The notes under the pieces: model-generated | Told to the model about the DNA's origin: nothing | The model's database searches: none | Seen by the model: the letters and a program-made list of their open reading frames with translations, nothing else | Position numbers and translations under genes: made by a program | Assembly: GCF_900129935.1 (NCBI RefSeq) | Contig: NZ_FQXJ01000025.1 | Span: forward strand, 1 to 58,253 | From: Desulfosporosinus lacus DSM 15449 | Lineage (GTDB): Bacteria; Bacillota; Desulfitobacteriia; Desulfitobacteriales; Desulfitobacteriaceae | Reading direction: 5' to 3' | Length of the DNA stretch: 58,253 nucleotides | Shown here: one piece after another, positions 24,983 through 33,447 of the stretch | How the letters are laid out: every line of letters starts with the position of its first letter | Position numbering within the stretch: position 1 is the stretch's first letter

Positions 24983-26038
24983 ATGAAACGAAATATAAAA
25001 GGGACATTCAATAGAGTACCTAATGGTAATTTTCTAAAAAAAAGCGAAACTAAAGACGATTTTCCGGAAGCTTGGTTTCAAATCGGTGGAAATAAGGAAT
25101 CTAGCTGGAATTTCAAGCATGAGCCTTGGGATATGTCAGCTTTGAAGATTAGTAATAATACTGCCATTCGCGCTGGAATCATCCAAAGTCCGGAGGCTTC
25201 TCTAGGGATTGATAACGTTAAGGAATGGATCATTAAAATTATCCTAAAAGCAGATAGGCCTAATGCACAAGCTTATTTACGTATTTATCCCATCTCTTCA
25301 CAAGGGGATGTAGCTAAGCCTTGGGAGTATCGCTTTGGAGCCGGGTTGGAGCAGGAACAGTTTCAGCAAGTCATTAGTGCTGATTATGACGTGGATTTCT
25401 TACGTCTGGAGACAGGGATTTTAGGGGCAGGGTCTCTCTGTATATACAAAATAATTGCATATTCTCTCTCTCCGAACCGTATGAAAAGGCGCGTGAAGAA
25501 GCCTAAACAAGAGATTCTTTATATAAATTCTATACAGACGATAGGAGAAATAATTAAACCGATTCAACTTGCAACCCCAATTCCCCTGAAGATTCCAGTC
25601 AATGTCCAAGCACATGTGAATGCTGATGTACGAAACCTGACGCCGATTCGAGACAAAGTGCAGATTTTCGGAAATAGCCAAGTTCCAATAGCGACATCAG
25701 TATCCGGACGAGTTCAGGTGGAGATTAACGGACATGGATTTCATGAAAGCCTCGAAGAGGTTACCGCTAGTGAAACAATATCCTCAACCATTACTCGCGA
25801 TATTTCAGCACTTCTTCGTTGCTCCTTTGCTGTTTGCAATTTCGGATGCAACCTCGCATATGTAGATACAGAGCTTAGCCCTGACGGAATCCATTGGACT
25901 GCAGAGGATAACCCACACGAGGTCGGCCCCGGAAAACTTGTGATCATTTCTCCAAAGAAGTTTTTGCGATATACAAGACTAACATACAAGGCAGAGAATT
26001 TAACTTCCTTGAGGATTTGGGTTCAAGCTCAAAACTAA
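24983..26038 (+). CDS. DUF6385-like two-domain protein, paralogue 1
   Basis: This 351-residue protein has an N-terminal beta-rich domain (about 1-150, with FPEAWFQIGG, IRAGIIQ and LRIYPIS) and a C-terminal domain (about 195-351) ending LSPDGIHWTAED ... FLRYTRLTYKA ... WVQAQN. The same C-terminus is found in the next gene and in the 38856-39542 protein. I match it to DUF6385, a family of unknown function in spore formers. There is no signal peptide. The N-terminal domain may be a carbohydrate-binding jelly roll. Spore-surface location is inferred from the paralogue in the downstream cluster. Confidence 0.7.
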   Translation: MKRNIKGTFNRVPNGNFLKKSETKDDFPEAWFQIGGNKESSWNFKHEPWDMSALKISNNTAIRAGIIQSPEASLGIDNVKEWIIKIILKADRPNAQAYLRIYPISSQGDVAKPWEYRFGAGLEQEQFQQVISADYDVDFLRLETGILGAGSLCIYKIIAYSLSPNRMKRRVKKPKQEILYINSIQTIGEIIKPIQLATPIPLKIPVNVQAHVNADVRNLTPIRDKVQIFGNSQVPIATSVSGRVQVEINGHGFHESLEEVTASETISSTITRDISALLRCSFAVCNFGCNLAYVDTELSPDGIHWTAEDNPHEVGPGKLVIISPKKFLRYTRLTYKAENLTSLRIWVQAQN

Positions 26039-26119
26039 CAATATTCACATAACCTGTTAATATGTCATATTATCAGATTCTAATTTGTAGATTATAAATG
26101 CTATGAAGGTGGGACGGAA

Positions 26120-27136
26120 ATGACTGATAAAAACCAAGTTTATAATAGTCATTTCCTATTAGAACAAGAGAGTAATCTCTATTTTCCAGATGGATGGGCT
26201 CAAACCGGTGGAGACGGTGCAACTAAGTGGGAGTGGGTTTGCACCCCGAATGGTTCAAGAGCTATAAAGATTATGCATCCGTCGGGACCGAGAGCGGGTA
26301 TTATTCTTGAGAATAATGTTGTGATACCTGCTGGAGAGGGGCAACGATGGGAATTCAGGGCAGTCCTGCAAACGGAGCCAGCAGAGGTTTCTTGTTATAT
26401 TCGAGTGTACCTTGGTGCTGTCAGCCAATATTTATTTACCGTGCGCCCTAGTTCAGAGCTGGAGGAATTTACACGGGTTTTTTCCACGCCAACAGGTGTA
26501 ACGGGACTTCGAGTTGAGGTTGGAATCCTAGGTGAGGGAATCATTTCTATTCATGAGATTCAAGGCTGGAGGCTCTACCCGAAGCGAGAATTACGGCTTG
26601 ATGAAAAGGGGCAAGTATATGTCCGGCACATCGATTCTATAGGGAAAATCCAAGCCCCGGTCTCCGTGAGACTTGTTAGTCCGCTTCCCATGCCTGTAGA
26701 TATAAGAACTCCTATTAAAGCTGATGTACGTGATTTGACACCTTCCCGTGATGGTATAAAAATTTACAGCAGTAATGGAAACTCTATTGACTCAACCTTG
26801 GATGGTTCCCTGCAAGTTAAAATGTCTGGAAGAAAGTATCTTCAAAGTGTTGAATCAGTGACTTCAACTAATATTTCTATTGCAACCATGCCAAAGGATG
26901 TGTCTGAGGTAACTGTCTTTTCCTATGCGGTTCATAATACGGGAACAGAAGTCGTCGTGGTACAATTACAAATAAGCCCAGATGGGGCAATCTGGACAGC
27001 AGATGATTTGGAATGCAAAATATTACCGGGAGCGCTTTCGGTTTTTACTCCAAATCGTTTTCTTCGTTACGTCCGCCTTATTTATCACTCTCAATCGCCC
27101 AACCCTTTGAGTGTATGGTTCCAGGCCCAAGGATAG
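26120..27136 (+). CDS. DUF6385-like two-domain protein, paralogue 2
   Basis: At 338 residues this is a clear paralogue of the preceding gene: same N-terminal layout (FPDGWAQTGGDGATKWEW, GPRAGIILENN) and same C-terminus (ISPDGAIWTADD, RFLRYVRLIY, VWFQAQG), both with a central P-V-x-A-D-V-R-x-L-T-P motif. It lies 81 bases downstream and is probably co-transcribed. ATG 26120 follows AAGGTGGGACGG. The stop codon is directly followed by a run of G's (27136-27145). Confidence 0.7.
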   Translation: MTDKNQVYNSHFLLEQESNLYFPDGWAQTGGDGATKWEWVCTPNGSRAIKIMHPSGPRAGIILENNVVIPAGEGQRWEFRAVLQTEPAEVSCYIRVYLGAVSQYLFTVRPSSELEEFTRVFSTPTGVTGLRVEVGILGEGIISIHEIQGWRLYPKRELRLDEKGQVYVRHIDSIGKIQAPVSVRLVSPLPMPVDIRTPIKADVRDLTPSRDGIKIYSSNGNSIDSTLDGSLQVKMSGRKYLQSVESVTSTNISIATMPKDVSEVTVFSYAVHNTGTEVVVVQLQISPDGAIWTADDLECKILPGALSVFTPNRFLRYVRLIYHSQSPNPLSVWFQAQG

Positions 27137-27317
27137 GGGGGGGGGAATCTTAGGCCGTTCACGCTTTGTTTAGTACACTCAGGACATACTTGGAAAAATA
27201 TTAAAGAAGCAAAAGAACCGTCCCCTTCCTGCTCTCTTCCCTTGAATAAGAACATTATAAGAGTTCAGGAATATTATGGAACATGAAAGGGGAGCTGATT
27301 TCAGAGGAGAGATTTTT

Positions 27318-27623
27318 ATGGACGGACTAGCTTTGGTTTTTATGTTAGCGGTTCTAGTGGAGAAAGTCGTTGAGATTTTTAAAGATATAGTTTATGCTAT
27401 TCCCTTTTTTCCAGATAAGTTTAGGCCCCTTACTTTGGAACTTTTGAGTTTAGCATGTGGGGTTCTTCTTGCATTTCAGAGTGGTATTAATGCCTTAGAA
27501 TTATTAGCTGTTAAGATCTCTAACCCTGGGGTAGGTATTGTGATTACCGGACTTGTTATAGGAAAGGGAGCAAATTTCGCGCATGATTTTTTCCATTCGT
27601 TTAGTAAGAATAATAAGCGATAG
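27318..27623 (+). CDS. Small membrane protein, holin-like
   Basis: ATG 27318 follows AGGAG; an ATG at 27276 would add 14 polar residues without improving the ribosome site. The 101 residues contain about three hydrophobic segments (LALVFMLAVLVEKVVEIF, LELLSLACGVLLAFQSG, GVGIVITGLVIGKGANF) and a basic tail (SKNNKR). Size and topology resemble small holins, but no conserved motif proves that. It ends at the edge of a structured repeat block. Confidence 0.5.
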   Translation: MDGLALVFMLAVLVEKVVEIFKDIVYAIPFFPDKFRPLTLELLSLACGVLLAFQSGINALELLAVKISNPGVGIVITGLVIGKGANFAHDFFHSFSKNNKR

Positions 27624-27664
27624 AGGGGATTTGTATGACACAGCGCTCGGTCATACGACGCAGA

Positions 27665-27800
27665 GCAAACTAACCGTTTAAGCGACTGGCTTTGGGGAGC
27701 GGGGTGCCCGCCAGATGAGCAATCCGTGGCTCACTGGCGGCAGTGTACATCCCTGTACACTGCCCCGTGTTTCGGGTCGGTCGCTTAAACGGAAGTTTGC
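27665..27800. repeat. Nested inverted repeats, multi-branched fold
   Basis: An outer stem joins 27665-27686 with 27780-27800 (about 20 of 22 positions pair). Inside are CCGCCAG/CTGGCGG with an inner TGAGC/GGCTCA, then GGCAGTGTACA, loop TCCC, TGTACACTGCC, then CCC/GGG. Reading frames here are short and inconsistent, so this is non-coding structured RNA or a DNA element. Confidence 0.7.
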
Positions 27801-28120
27801 TAAGCTGCTTACGTAAAGACGTCGCGCTCGTGTCATACTGCGTCCCAGGCTTGGGTCCTGAGAACGGAAGGGTTTTGGGTGACGGCACATTTCATGTGCG
27901 TCGTCAATGGATGTCTTATTGGGAACGATTAACTGGATTGCTAAGCTAATTCATAAAGACGTCGCGGTGTTATACGGCGTCCGGGGCTTGGGTTGGGGGA
28001 ACGGAAGGGTTGGGTGACGGCACATTTCATGTGCACCGTCTATGAATGTCATATTGGGAACGCGCTTAACTGGAAGTTTGTTAAGCTACTTTCTTAGAGA
28101 CGTTGCCTTACCTCCGATAT
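27791..28120. repeat. Tandem ~135-141-bp repeats with conserved hairpins
   Basis: Two full copies and a third partial copy can be aligned on TAAGCT (27801, 27942, 28082), AAAGACGTCGCG, GAACGGAAGGGTT, GACGGCACAT-TTC-ATGTGC and ATTGGGAACG. The GACGGCACAT hairpin is kept in both copies with changed closing bases. No protein frame runs through the copies. The function is unknown. Confidence 0.75.
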
Positions 28121-28124
28121 TTTC

Positions 28125-28706
28125 TTAGAATCGAAAGTCGTTTGTAAGGTTAACTGGATTTGTGCAAGTCATAGATTCGGACATAACACATACTCCTTTT
28201 GCCCCCGTTTTTTTAATAACCTCTATTTTATCTTTTGTAATTCCACCAATAGCAAAGACAGGGATGGTGACTAAAGTGCAAACTTCTTTAAGAAATGAAA
28301 GACCTCTTGGGGGGACTCCTTTTTTACAGTCTGTAGAGAATATATGCCCTGCTATTATGTAGGAAGCACCTAATGCTTGTGCTTCCTTGGCGTCAGGCAC
28401 TGTGTGCACTGAGGTGCCAAATGTAAATTCACTGACTTCACTTTTATATTGTCTTAAGTCAGAGATTGATAAATGGATATTTCTGAGTTTAAGTTTAGTG
28501 GCGGTTGTAATATTTTGATTGATAATAAGGGGGACTTCATGCAAGTCGCAGATTTCGCTTACTTTAGCTGCCAGGTATTCATATTCTGTCAAGCTTAAGT
28601 CCTTTTCTCTCAGCATGATGGCATGGGGTTTTCCTTTGGCCAATTGACTTATTCGACTTAAATAATCGTCTTTACAATCGTTTCGATTGGTTACACAAAT
28701 TAACAT
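28125..28706 (-). CDS. thiE: Thiamine-phosphate synthase/TenI-like protein
   Basis: The 193-residue TIM-barrel protein carries ThiE/TenI features: HAIMLREKDLSLTEYEYLA, LIINQNITTA, an HLS motif (IHLSISDL), GTSVHTVPDAKEA, and a phosphate-binding IPVFAIGGI end. ThiE joins thiazole phosphate and pyrimidine pyrophosphate; TenI-type members tautomerise thiazole instead. It is the last gene of the thiSFGHE operon. The sequence is a little short, so either function is possible. Confidence 0.78.
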   Translation of the reverse strand: MLICVTNRNDCKDDYLSRISQLAKGKPHAIMLREKDLSLTEYEYLAAKVSEICDLHEVPLIINQNITTATKLKLRNIHLSISDLRQYKSEVSEFTFGTSVHTVPDAKEAQALGASYIIAGHIFSTDCKKGVPPRGLSFLKEVCTLVTIPVFAIGGITKDKIEVIKKTGAKGVCVMSESMTCTNPVNLTNDFRF

Positions 28707-28715
28707 ATGGTTTTC

Positions 28716-29870
28716 CTAAACCCTTATGTAATCTGTATAAACTGGCTGGAGCCCTCTGTTGAGAATCATTTGATGTACTTCGCGCACACTTCGTGAGTCG
28801 GAGATTTCAAATTGTTCATCTCCTTTTTCATCTTCTTTGTGCCCTCCAACACCGACACATACACCGGCAGATATTTTTGTTGCCACCATTCCTATTACAT
28901 TATCGCGAAAACCCGCTCTTTCCCTGGTGGAAATAGTAATGCCTGCAAAGGGCATAAAGAGGCGATAGGCAAGCATCACCTGTAAAAGTTGTTTTTCATG
29001 GACATCATGAGGGTTATTCTTCTCGTTATTGATATAAGGCCTTAGACGCGGGGTGGAGAAGGAGATCTCTGCGTGGGGATATTTTTGTTGAATGAAAAAC
29101 GCATGCAATCCTACTGCGAAGGCATCTTTTCGGAAGTCGTCCAGTCCGAGGAGTGCTCCGAAAGCGACGCCTCTTATTCCACCTGCTAATGCACGTTCTT
29201 GTGAATTAAAACGATAGGGGAAAATTCTTTTTGGCCCTCTTAAATGTACTTGTTCATATTTATCCGTATTATAAGTTTCCTGGTAAACGGAAACAAAATC
29301 TGCACCAGAGTCTTTTATAAAGGCGTATTCATCGGTATTTAAGGGATATATTTCAATGCCGACTGTAGAAAAGTATTTGGCTGCCAACCTAACTGCTTCA
29401 CCGATATACTCTACTCCTGACTTATGTCGAGACTCCCCAGTTAAAATTAAAAGTTCTTTCAAACCTGTCCGGGCTACTTCTTTAAGTTCTTCTTCAATTT
29501 CCGCGAAGGAAAGTATGCCTCTTTTTATTTTGTTTTTGCAGTTAAATCCACAGTAGACACAATGATTTTCACAGAAGTTAGAAATATATAAGGGGGTAAA
29601 CAGGCAAACAGAATTACCAAAATGCTTTTTTGTTTTGGTTGTTGCTTTACTTGCCATTTCTTCTAAATAGGGCATAGCTGCAGGGGATAATATTGCCGCG
29701 TAATCTTCTATCGTTGTATGGTCTTTCATTAATGCTTTTTTTACATCGTTACTTGTATATTGGTGATAGTCATATTTTTTTACTAATGCCATTACCTTTT
29801 CCATAATAACCGAATCAGTAACTTCCATGCCATCTAGATAGTTCATATGATTTACATTCTCTGCTTTCAT
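28716..29870 (-). CDS. thiH: 2-iminoacetate synthase (tyrosine lyase)
   Basis: The 384-residue radical SAM enzyme has CENHCVYCGF (CxxxCxxC) and ThiH-specific segments (ELLILTGESRHKSGV, YQETYNTDKYEQVHLRGPK). It cleaves tyrosine to dehydroglycine and p-cresol under anoxic conditions for thiazole formation. GGAGG lies 7 bases before the ATG. Choosing ThiH over the oxygen-dependent ThiO fits a strict anaerobe. Confidence 0.93.
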   Translation of the reverse strand: MKAENVNHMNYLDGMEVTDSVIMEKVMALVKKYDYHQYTSNDVKKALMKDHTTIEDYAAILSPAAMPYLEEMASKATTKTKKHFGNSVCLFTPLYISNFCENHCVYCGFNCKNKIKRGILSFAEIEEELKEVARTGLKELLILTGESRHKSGVEYIGEAVRLAAKYFSTVGIEIYPLNTDEYAFIKDSGADFVSVYQETYNTDKYEQVHLRGPKRIFPYRFNSQERALAGGIRGVAFGALLGLDDFRKDAFAVGLHAFFIQQKYPHAEISFSTPRLRPYINNEKNNPHDVHEKQLLQVMLAYRLFMPFAGITISTRERAGFRDNVIGMVATKISAGVCVGVGGHKEDEKGDEQFEISDSRSVREVHQMILNRGLQPVYTDYIRV

Positions 29871-29872
29871 AA

Positions 29873-30640
29873 TTAGTCCTCCAAAAACCCAGTCAAAGGA
29901 CTTGATGCCTCTGCCCGATAATTTAATACTCTCCCAAAGCCTGCGAGATAGGCTGCCCGACCAGCTTCAATCGCCAGTTTAAAGGCTTTGGCCATTAAAG
30001 CCACATCTATTGCTGTTGCTACAGCAGTGTTGCACATAATAGCATCAACACCCATTTCCATAGCTTCACAGGCTTGGGATGGCCGGCCTATACCAGCGTC
30101 TACGATAATCGGCAAATGTATTTCATCGATTAAGATTTGTATGAAATCTTTTGTGCACAACCCTTTGTTGCTTCCGATTGGTGCACCTAAAGGCATTACT
30201 GATGCTGCACCAGCACTTTCTAATGATCTTGCTACATTTAAATCCGGATAGATATAGGGCATAACAATAAATCCTTCTTTAGCAAGAATTTCGGTTGCTT
30301 TGATTGTTTCATAGTTATCCGGCATTAAATATTTAGAATCATGAATCACTTCTAATTTGATAAAATCCCCGCAACCGATTTCTCTTGCCAGACGGGCAAT
30401 TCTAACGGCTTCCTCGGCATTTCTTGCCCCGGAGGTGTTTGGTAACAATGTAATTCCTTTAGGAATATAATCCAAAATATTTTCTTGACCGTCTAAATTA
30501 GCACGTCGCAACGCCAGAGTTACTATTTCAGCTCCTCCGTTTTCGATAACTGCATTTGTCAGTTCTAAGGAAAATTTACCAGACCCAAGGATAAATCTTG
30601 ATTGAAACTCATGTCCGCCAATCATTAATTTCTCGCTCAC
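29873..30640 (-). CDS. thiG: Thiazole synthase
   Basis: GTG 30640 (giving M-S-E-K-L-M-I-G-G) is preferred: AAAGGA lies 9-10 bases upstream, whereas an ATG at 30670 is inside thiF. The 255-residue TIM barrel has [37 protein letters not shown] and the phosphate loop [19 protein letters not shown]. ThiG builds the thiazole ring from deoxyxylulose phosphate, ThiS-thiocarboxylate and dehydroglycine. Confidence 0.93.
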   Translation of the reverse strand: MSEKLMIGGHEFQSRFILGSGKFSLELTNAVIENGGAEIVTLALRRANLDGQENILDYIPKGITLLPNTSGARNAEEAVRIARLAREIGCGDFIKLEVIHDSKYLMPDNYETIKATEILAKEGFIVMPYIYPDLNVARSLESAGAASVMPLGAPIGSNKGLCTKDFIQILIDEIHLPIIVDAGIGRPSQACEAMEMGVDAIMCNTAVATAIDVALMAKAFKLAIEAGRAAYLAGFGRVLNYRAEASSPLTGFLED

Positions 30641-30656
30641 ACTAAAACATCCTTTC

Positions 30657-31460
30657 TTAAACATCTTCAATATCTAACAATAGTCGAAGAACCATATTAG
30701 CCTGATGCCCGGCACAAATTTGAACTCTAGGTGCCATTAACCCTTTTCCAATTTCTGCTCCGTTTTCCAGGTCACCACACACATATAGACGTTTCATCGG
30801 CTTTACTGTCTTAATTAAATTGGAACTTTCATAGCCTGCCATGCCGGAGGCAGAAACTATTTTGATATTAGAAAGCTGATTTAAGGAGACATTCACCAGC
30901 ATTGATTTCGCTTCCGGTTGATCAAATGCTTCGCAAATAATGTCATAACCGTTGAAAAGCTCTAGAATATTATCTTCTGTGACTTTTACATTCTGAGTTA
31001 TTATTTTAATAAAGGGGTTAATTTCTTTAAGCTGCTTTTTTAGTGCCACAGTTTTTGGCATTCCTAAATGACTTATATAATAACTTTGACGATTTAAGTT
31101 GCTTGGCTCAACAATATCAAAATCCACCAGAAACAACTGCCCTACACCAATTCTGGCAAGAATAACTGCAATATTGGACCCGAGGCCGCCTAATCCGGCT
31201 ATGGCTACCTTGCCTTCTTTTACCTTTTTGTGTACATTTGGCGTATGCCTTGCCATCATCATGCTCTCTAGTTCTGCCTGCTTAGGCATGGTGCCTTTAC
31301 GAATGAGGGTTAATGTATCATTCTCGGATAATTTGCTGTCCTTTTCTATTTGAAAACCATTTAAAATTACGATATCAGTTTCGTTCCCAATTTGGTCTCT
31401 TGCCTCAAAGGCCGTCTGATATACTAAATCCAGCTTTTTTCCATTGACTTCTATTATCAT
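30657..31460 (-). CDS. thiF: ThiS adenylyltransferase with N-terminal ThiS-like domain
   Basis: The 267-residue protein starts with a ubiquitin-like segment ([18 protein letters not shown] ... LIRKG, about 1-60) and continues with an E1-type nucleotide domain ([32 protein letters not shown]). This extended ThiF is common in clostridia. It activates the ThiS C-terminus. It starts 3 bases after the thiS stop. Confidence 0.9.
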   Translation of the reverse strand: MIIEVNGKKLDLVYQTAFEARDQIGNETDIVILNGFQIEKDSKLSENDTLTLIRKGTMPKQAELESMMMARHTPNVHKKVKEGKVAIAGLGGLGSNIAVILARIGVGQLFLVDFDIVEPSNLNRQSYYISHLGMPKTVALKKQLKEINPFIKIITQNVKVTEDNILELFNGYDIICEAFDQPEAKSMLVNVSLNQLSNIKIVSASGMAGYESSNLIKTVKPMKRLYVCGDLENGAEIGKGLMAPRVQICAGHQANMVLRLLLDIEDV

Positions 31461-31463
31461 TAA

Positions 31464-31658
31464 TTAGCCTCCGCCCACAAATCGGACAATTTCCAGAGTA
31501 TCTTCATCGCTAAGAACAACGTTTTGGTAGGTCGACCTTGGAATAATTTCACCATTTCTTTCTACAGCAATGGTATTAAAATCAATACTTTGAGATTGTA
31601 AAAAATCAAATAAGGTTTGACTTTTATCTAATGTAATAAGGGTTCCGTTTACTTTCAT
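31464..31658 (-). CDS. thiS: Sulfur carrier protein
   Basis: This 64-residue ubiquitin-like protein ends IVRFVGGG, giving the diglycine tail activated by ThiF. It is the first gene of the operon, behind GGAGGC, and directly follows an unusual leader hairpin. Confidence 0.92.
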   Translation of the reverse strand: MKVNGTLITLDKSQTLFDFLQSQSIDFNTIAVERNGEIIPRSTYQNVVLSDEDTLEIVRFVGGG

Positions 31659-31683
31659 TGTCTGCCTCCTTAAAAAAACATAT

Positions 31684-31743
31684 AAAAAAGCACAAAATGA
31701 AATTACACCCTTTCGGTGGTGTACCCCATTTTGTGCTTTTTTT
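31684..31743 (-). promoter_or_regulatory. Two-tier leader hairpin of the thi operon
   Basis: On the minus strand AAAAAAGCACAAAATG pairs with CATTTTGTGCTTTTTT (16 bp). Above a GGGG/ATTT internal loop, TACACC pairs with GGTGTA, closing the loop ACCGAAAG. A T-rich tract and then the thiS ribosome site follow. It does not contain the TPP riboswitch core. It may be an attenuator or the terminator of the glycosyltransferase operon upstream. Confidence 0.65.
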
Positions 31744-31753
31744 ATTTAGGATT

Positions 31754-31782
31754 ATATTATAATGCGTTACTGTTTTAGTCAA
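31754..31782 (-). promoter_or_regulatory. Promoter of the thi operon
   Basis: On the minus strand TTGACT (31782-31777), 17 bases, TAATAT (31759-31754) within the AT-rich TATAATATAAT. The start point would lie just before the leader hairpin. Confidence 0.6.
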
Positions 31783-31794
31783 GTCCTATTGTTT

Positions 31795-33447
31795 TCACTT
31801 TTCCCATAGGACTAGATTGGGGCTGGGATCTAAGATCGAGAGATATTGTTCTAAATTTCCATATGTGCCATTGGGATCAAGCTGTTTATAACGGTAATAC
31901 TTGGCCAAGCGGTCTTGGGGTCTGACCCAACCTAGGTGTTTGATTCGGAGAGGGCTGGTGCCACCACGTAAGTCCGTGATATTTTTAGGAAACCTCCCAC
32001 AATGTTGGGGGGTTTCTTGCCATTTAGCTTGGAAATCGGGAATATTGCGCACGATAAAGGGCCGATACCATTTGTGGGCTTGCCAAAGTAGATCGTCACG
32101 ATAATGGTTTTCTGTCCAAAGGTCAAAGAGACGAAAGCTGATGTAATCGACAGCTGAAGAGTGATTTAGTAACTCGCGAATTTGCTTAGGGCCATCATCT
32201 TCAAACATCTCGTCAGCGTCCAGAATGATTATCCATTCCGAATGGGTACTTACGGCTATTTCCCAGAGTTGTTTACGAAGGAGTATTTCATTATGGAACA
32301 GGGGTTCCTTGTTGGAGTGGAGAGTTAAGGGAATTCCCTGCAGTATTTCCTGGCATAGTTCTATAGTATTGTCCTTGCTGGCATCGTCTAAAATAACGGC
32401 ATGGTCAATGTATTCAGCGGCTTGTTTTAAGACTCTTTCTAAGTGGCGACCGGATTCATTGTGGACTAACATCGAAAAAGTGATTTTGCTTGGATTCACG
32501 GTTTGGAGAGTGTGGAGCTGAAATCTGTTATAAAGAGATTGCTCTGGTGGCAGGTCGCTATTGATCGGTTTTTCGCCAGTAGCTCGAGTTGTGCAAGTGG
32601 AATCGGTGGAATTAGTGCAACCAAAGGCTTCCACCGGCACTTGTGGCTTGGCGCAAGCCAGGTTTCCTTTATACTCTTGGAGTTTGACGAGTTCTGATTC
32701 TCGATAGATATGAAAAGGCGGGTAATGGGTGTCTGCATATAGTTCTAGTCCCAAAGCTACCGCACGTACACAGAAGTGGCGGTCTTCTCCAGTAAGTCCT
32801 AGGTTGTATATTTCGCTAAAGGAGACTCCTCGACTGAGGGCTTGTTGACTAATGAGGGTACAGGCTCCTAAGCCCCCTACTTTATAGGTGCCAGGACGAG
32901 AGAGCATTTGAAGAAATTCCTGGGTCCTTTGGGTTATTTCTACTTCACTGAGGGGCTCTCTCCCCGATTTATATAAGGTGTACTGATCTTCCATCCACAC
33001 TTGGGGAAGAGGGATGAGTTCAGGTTTCCACTTTGTCCAAAAGACTTCAGACACAATTTTCTTTCCTAACGAAAGCAAATGGGTTAGGGTTTTTGGATCT
33101 AGGCTGAGATCGGAGTCGACGAGGAAAAGGTAATCATAACCTTCATCGAGCGCTATTTTTATAAAGCGATCCTTATAACGAGCAACTTTCCAGATTAGCT
33201 CCTCTCGCCAATAGTGGGTTGACTCGTCACAAAGATATTCACTCTTGGTATCGGCAGGGAGAATTCGGACATTAGTTTGCCCAAGGGCAAAGCGAGAGAG
33301 CAAACTATGGTCATTATGATCATCAATAAAGATAAAATTAAGCTCAACTTGGCTTTTATCTAAGCGTGTAAGTGAATCCAAAAATTCAGAGAGAATTTCC
33401 TCCTGTTGTTTGACAGGACTGGCTAGGAGAACACGATAGTTCATCAT
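31795..33447 (-). CDS. Double GT2 glycosyltransferase, spore-surface cluster
   Basis: The 550-residue protein has two GT-A-like halves. The first (about 1-280) resembles bifunctional GT2/Anp1-type domains with LFLVDSDLSLDP as metal site and GLTGEDRHFCVRAVALGL. The second (about 315-550) is GT2 with SMLVHNESGRHLERVLKQAA and WIIILDADEMFEDDG. It is the last of four minus-strand glycosyltransferase genes, and its ATG overlaps the previous stop by 4 bases. Glycosylation of spore-surface proteins is inferred from the surroundings. Confidence 0.8.
   Translation of the reverse strand: MMNYRVLLASPVKQQEEILSEFLDSLTRLDKSQVELNFIFIDDHNDHSLLSRFALGQTNVRILPADTKSEYLCDESTHYWREELIWKVARYKDRFIKIALDEGYDYLFLVDSDLSLDPKTLTHLLSLGKKIVSEVFWTKWKPELIPLPQVWMEDQYTLYKSGREPLSEVEITQRTQEFLQMLSRPGTYKVGGLGACTLISQQALSRGVSFSEIYNLGLTGEDRHFCVRAVALGLELYADTHYPPFHIYRESELVKLQEYKGNLACAKPQVPVEAFGCTNSTDSTCTTRATGEKPINSDLPPEQSLYNRFQLHTLQTVNPSKITFSMLVHNESGRHLERVLKQAAEYIDHAVILDDASKDNTIELCQEILQGIPLTLHSNKEPLFHNEILLRKQLWEIAVSTHSEWIIILDADEMFEDDGPKQIRELLNHSSAVDYISFRLFDLWTENHYRDDLLWQAHKWYRPFIVRNIPDFQAKWQETPQHCGRFPKNITDLRGGTSPLRIKHLGWVRPQDRLAKYYRYKQLDPNGTYGNLEQYLSILDPSPNLVLWEK

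Noticed and set aside
27670-27949. Several 60-72-codon frames in the structured block
   Set aside because: They overlap on both strands, lack ribosome sites and follow the inverted and direct repeats rather than a protein pattern.
31659-31794. TPP riboswitch before thiS
   Set aside because: The conserved CTGAGA and ACCTGATC core elements are absent and the leader is too short.
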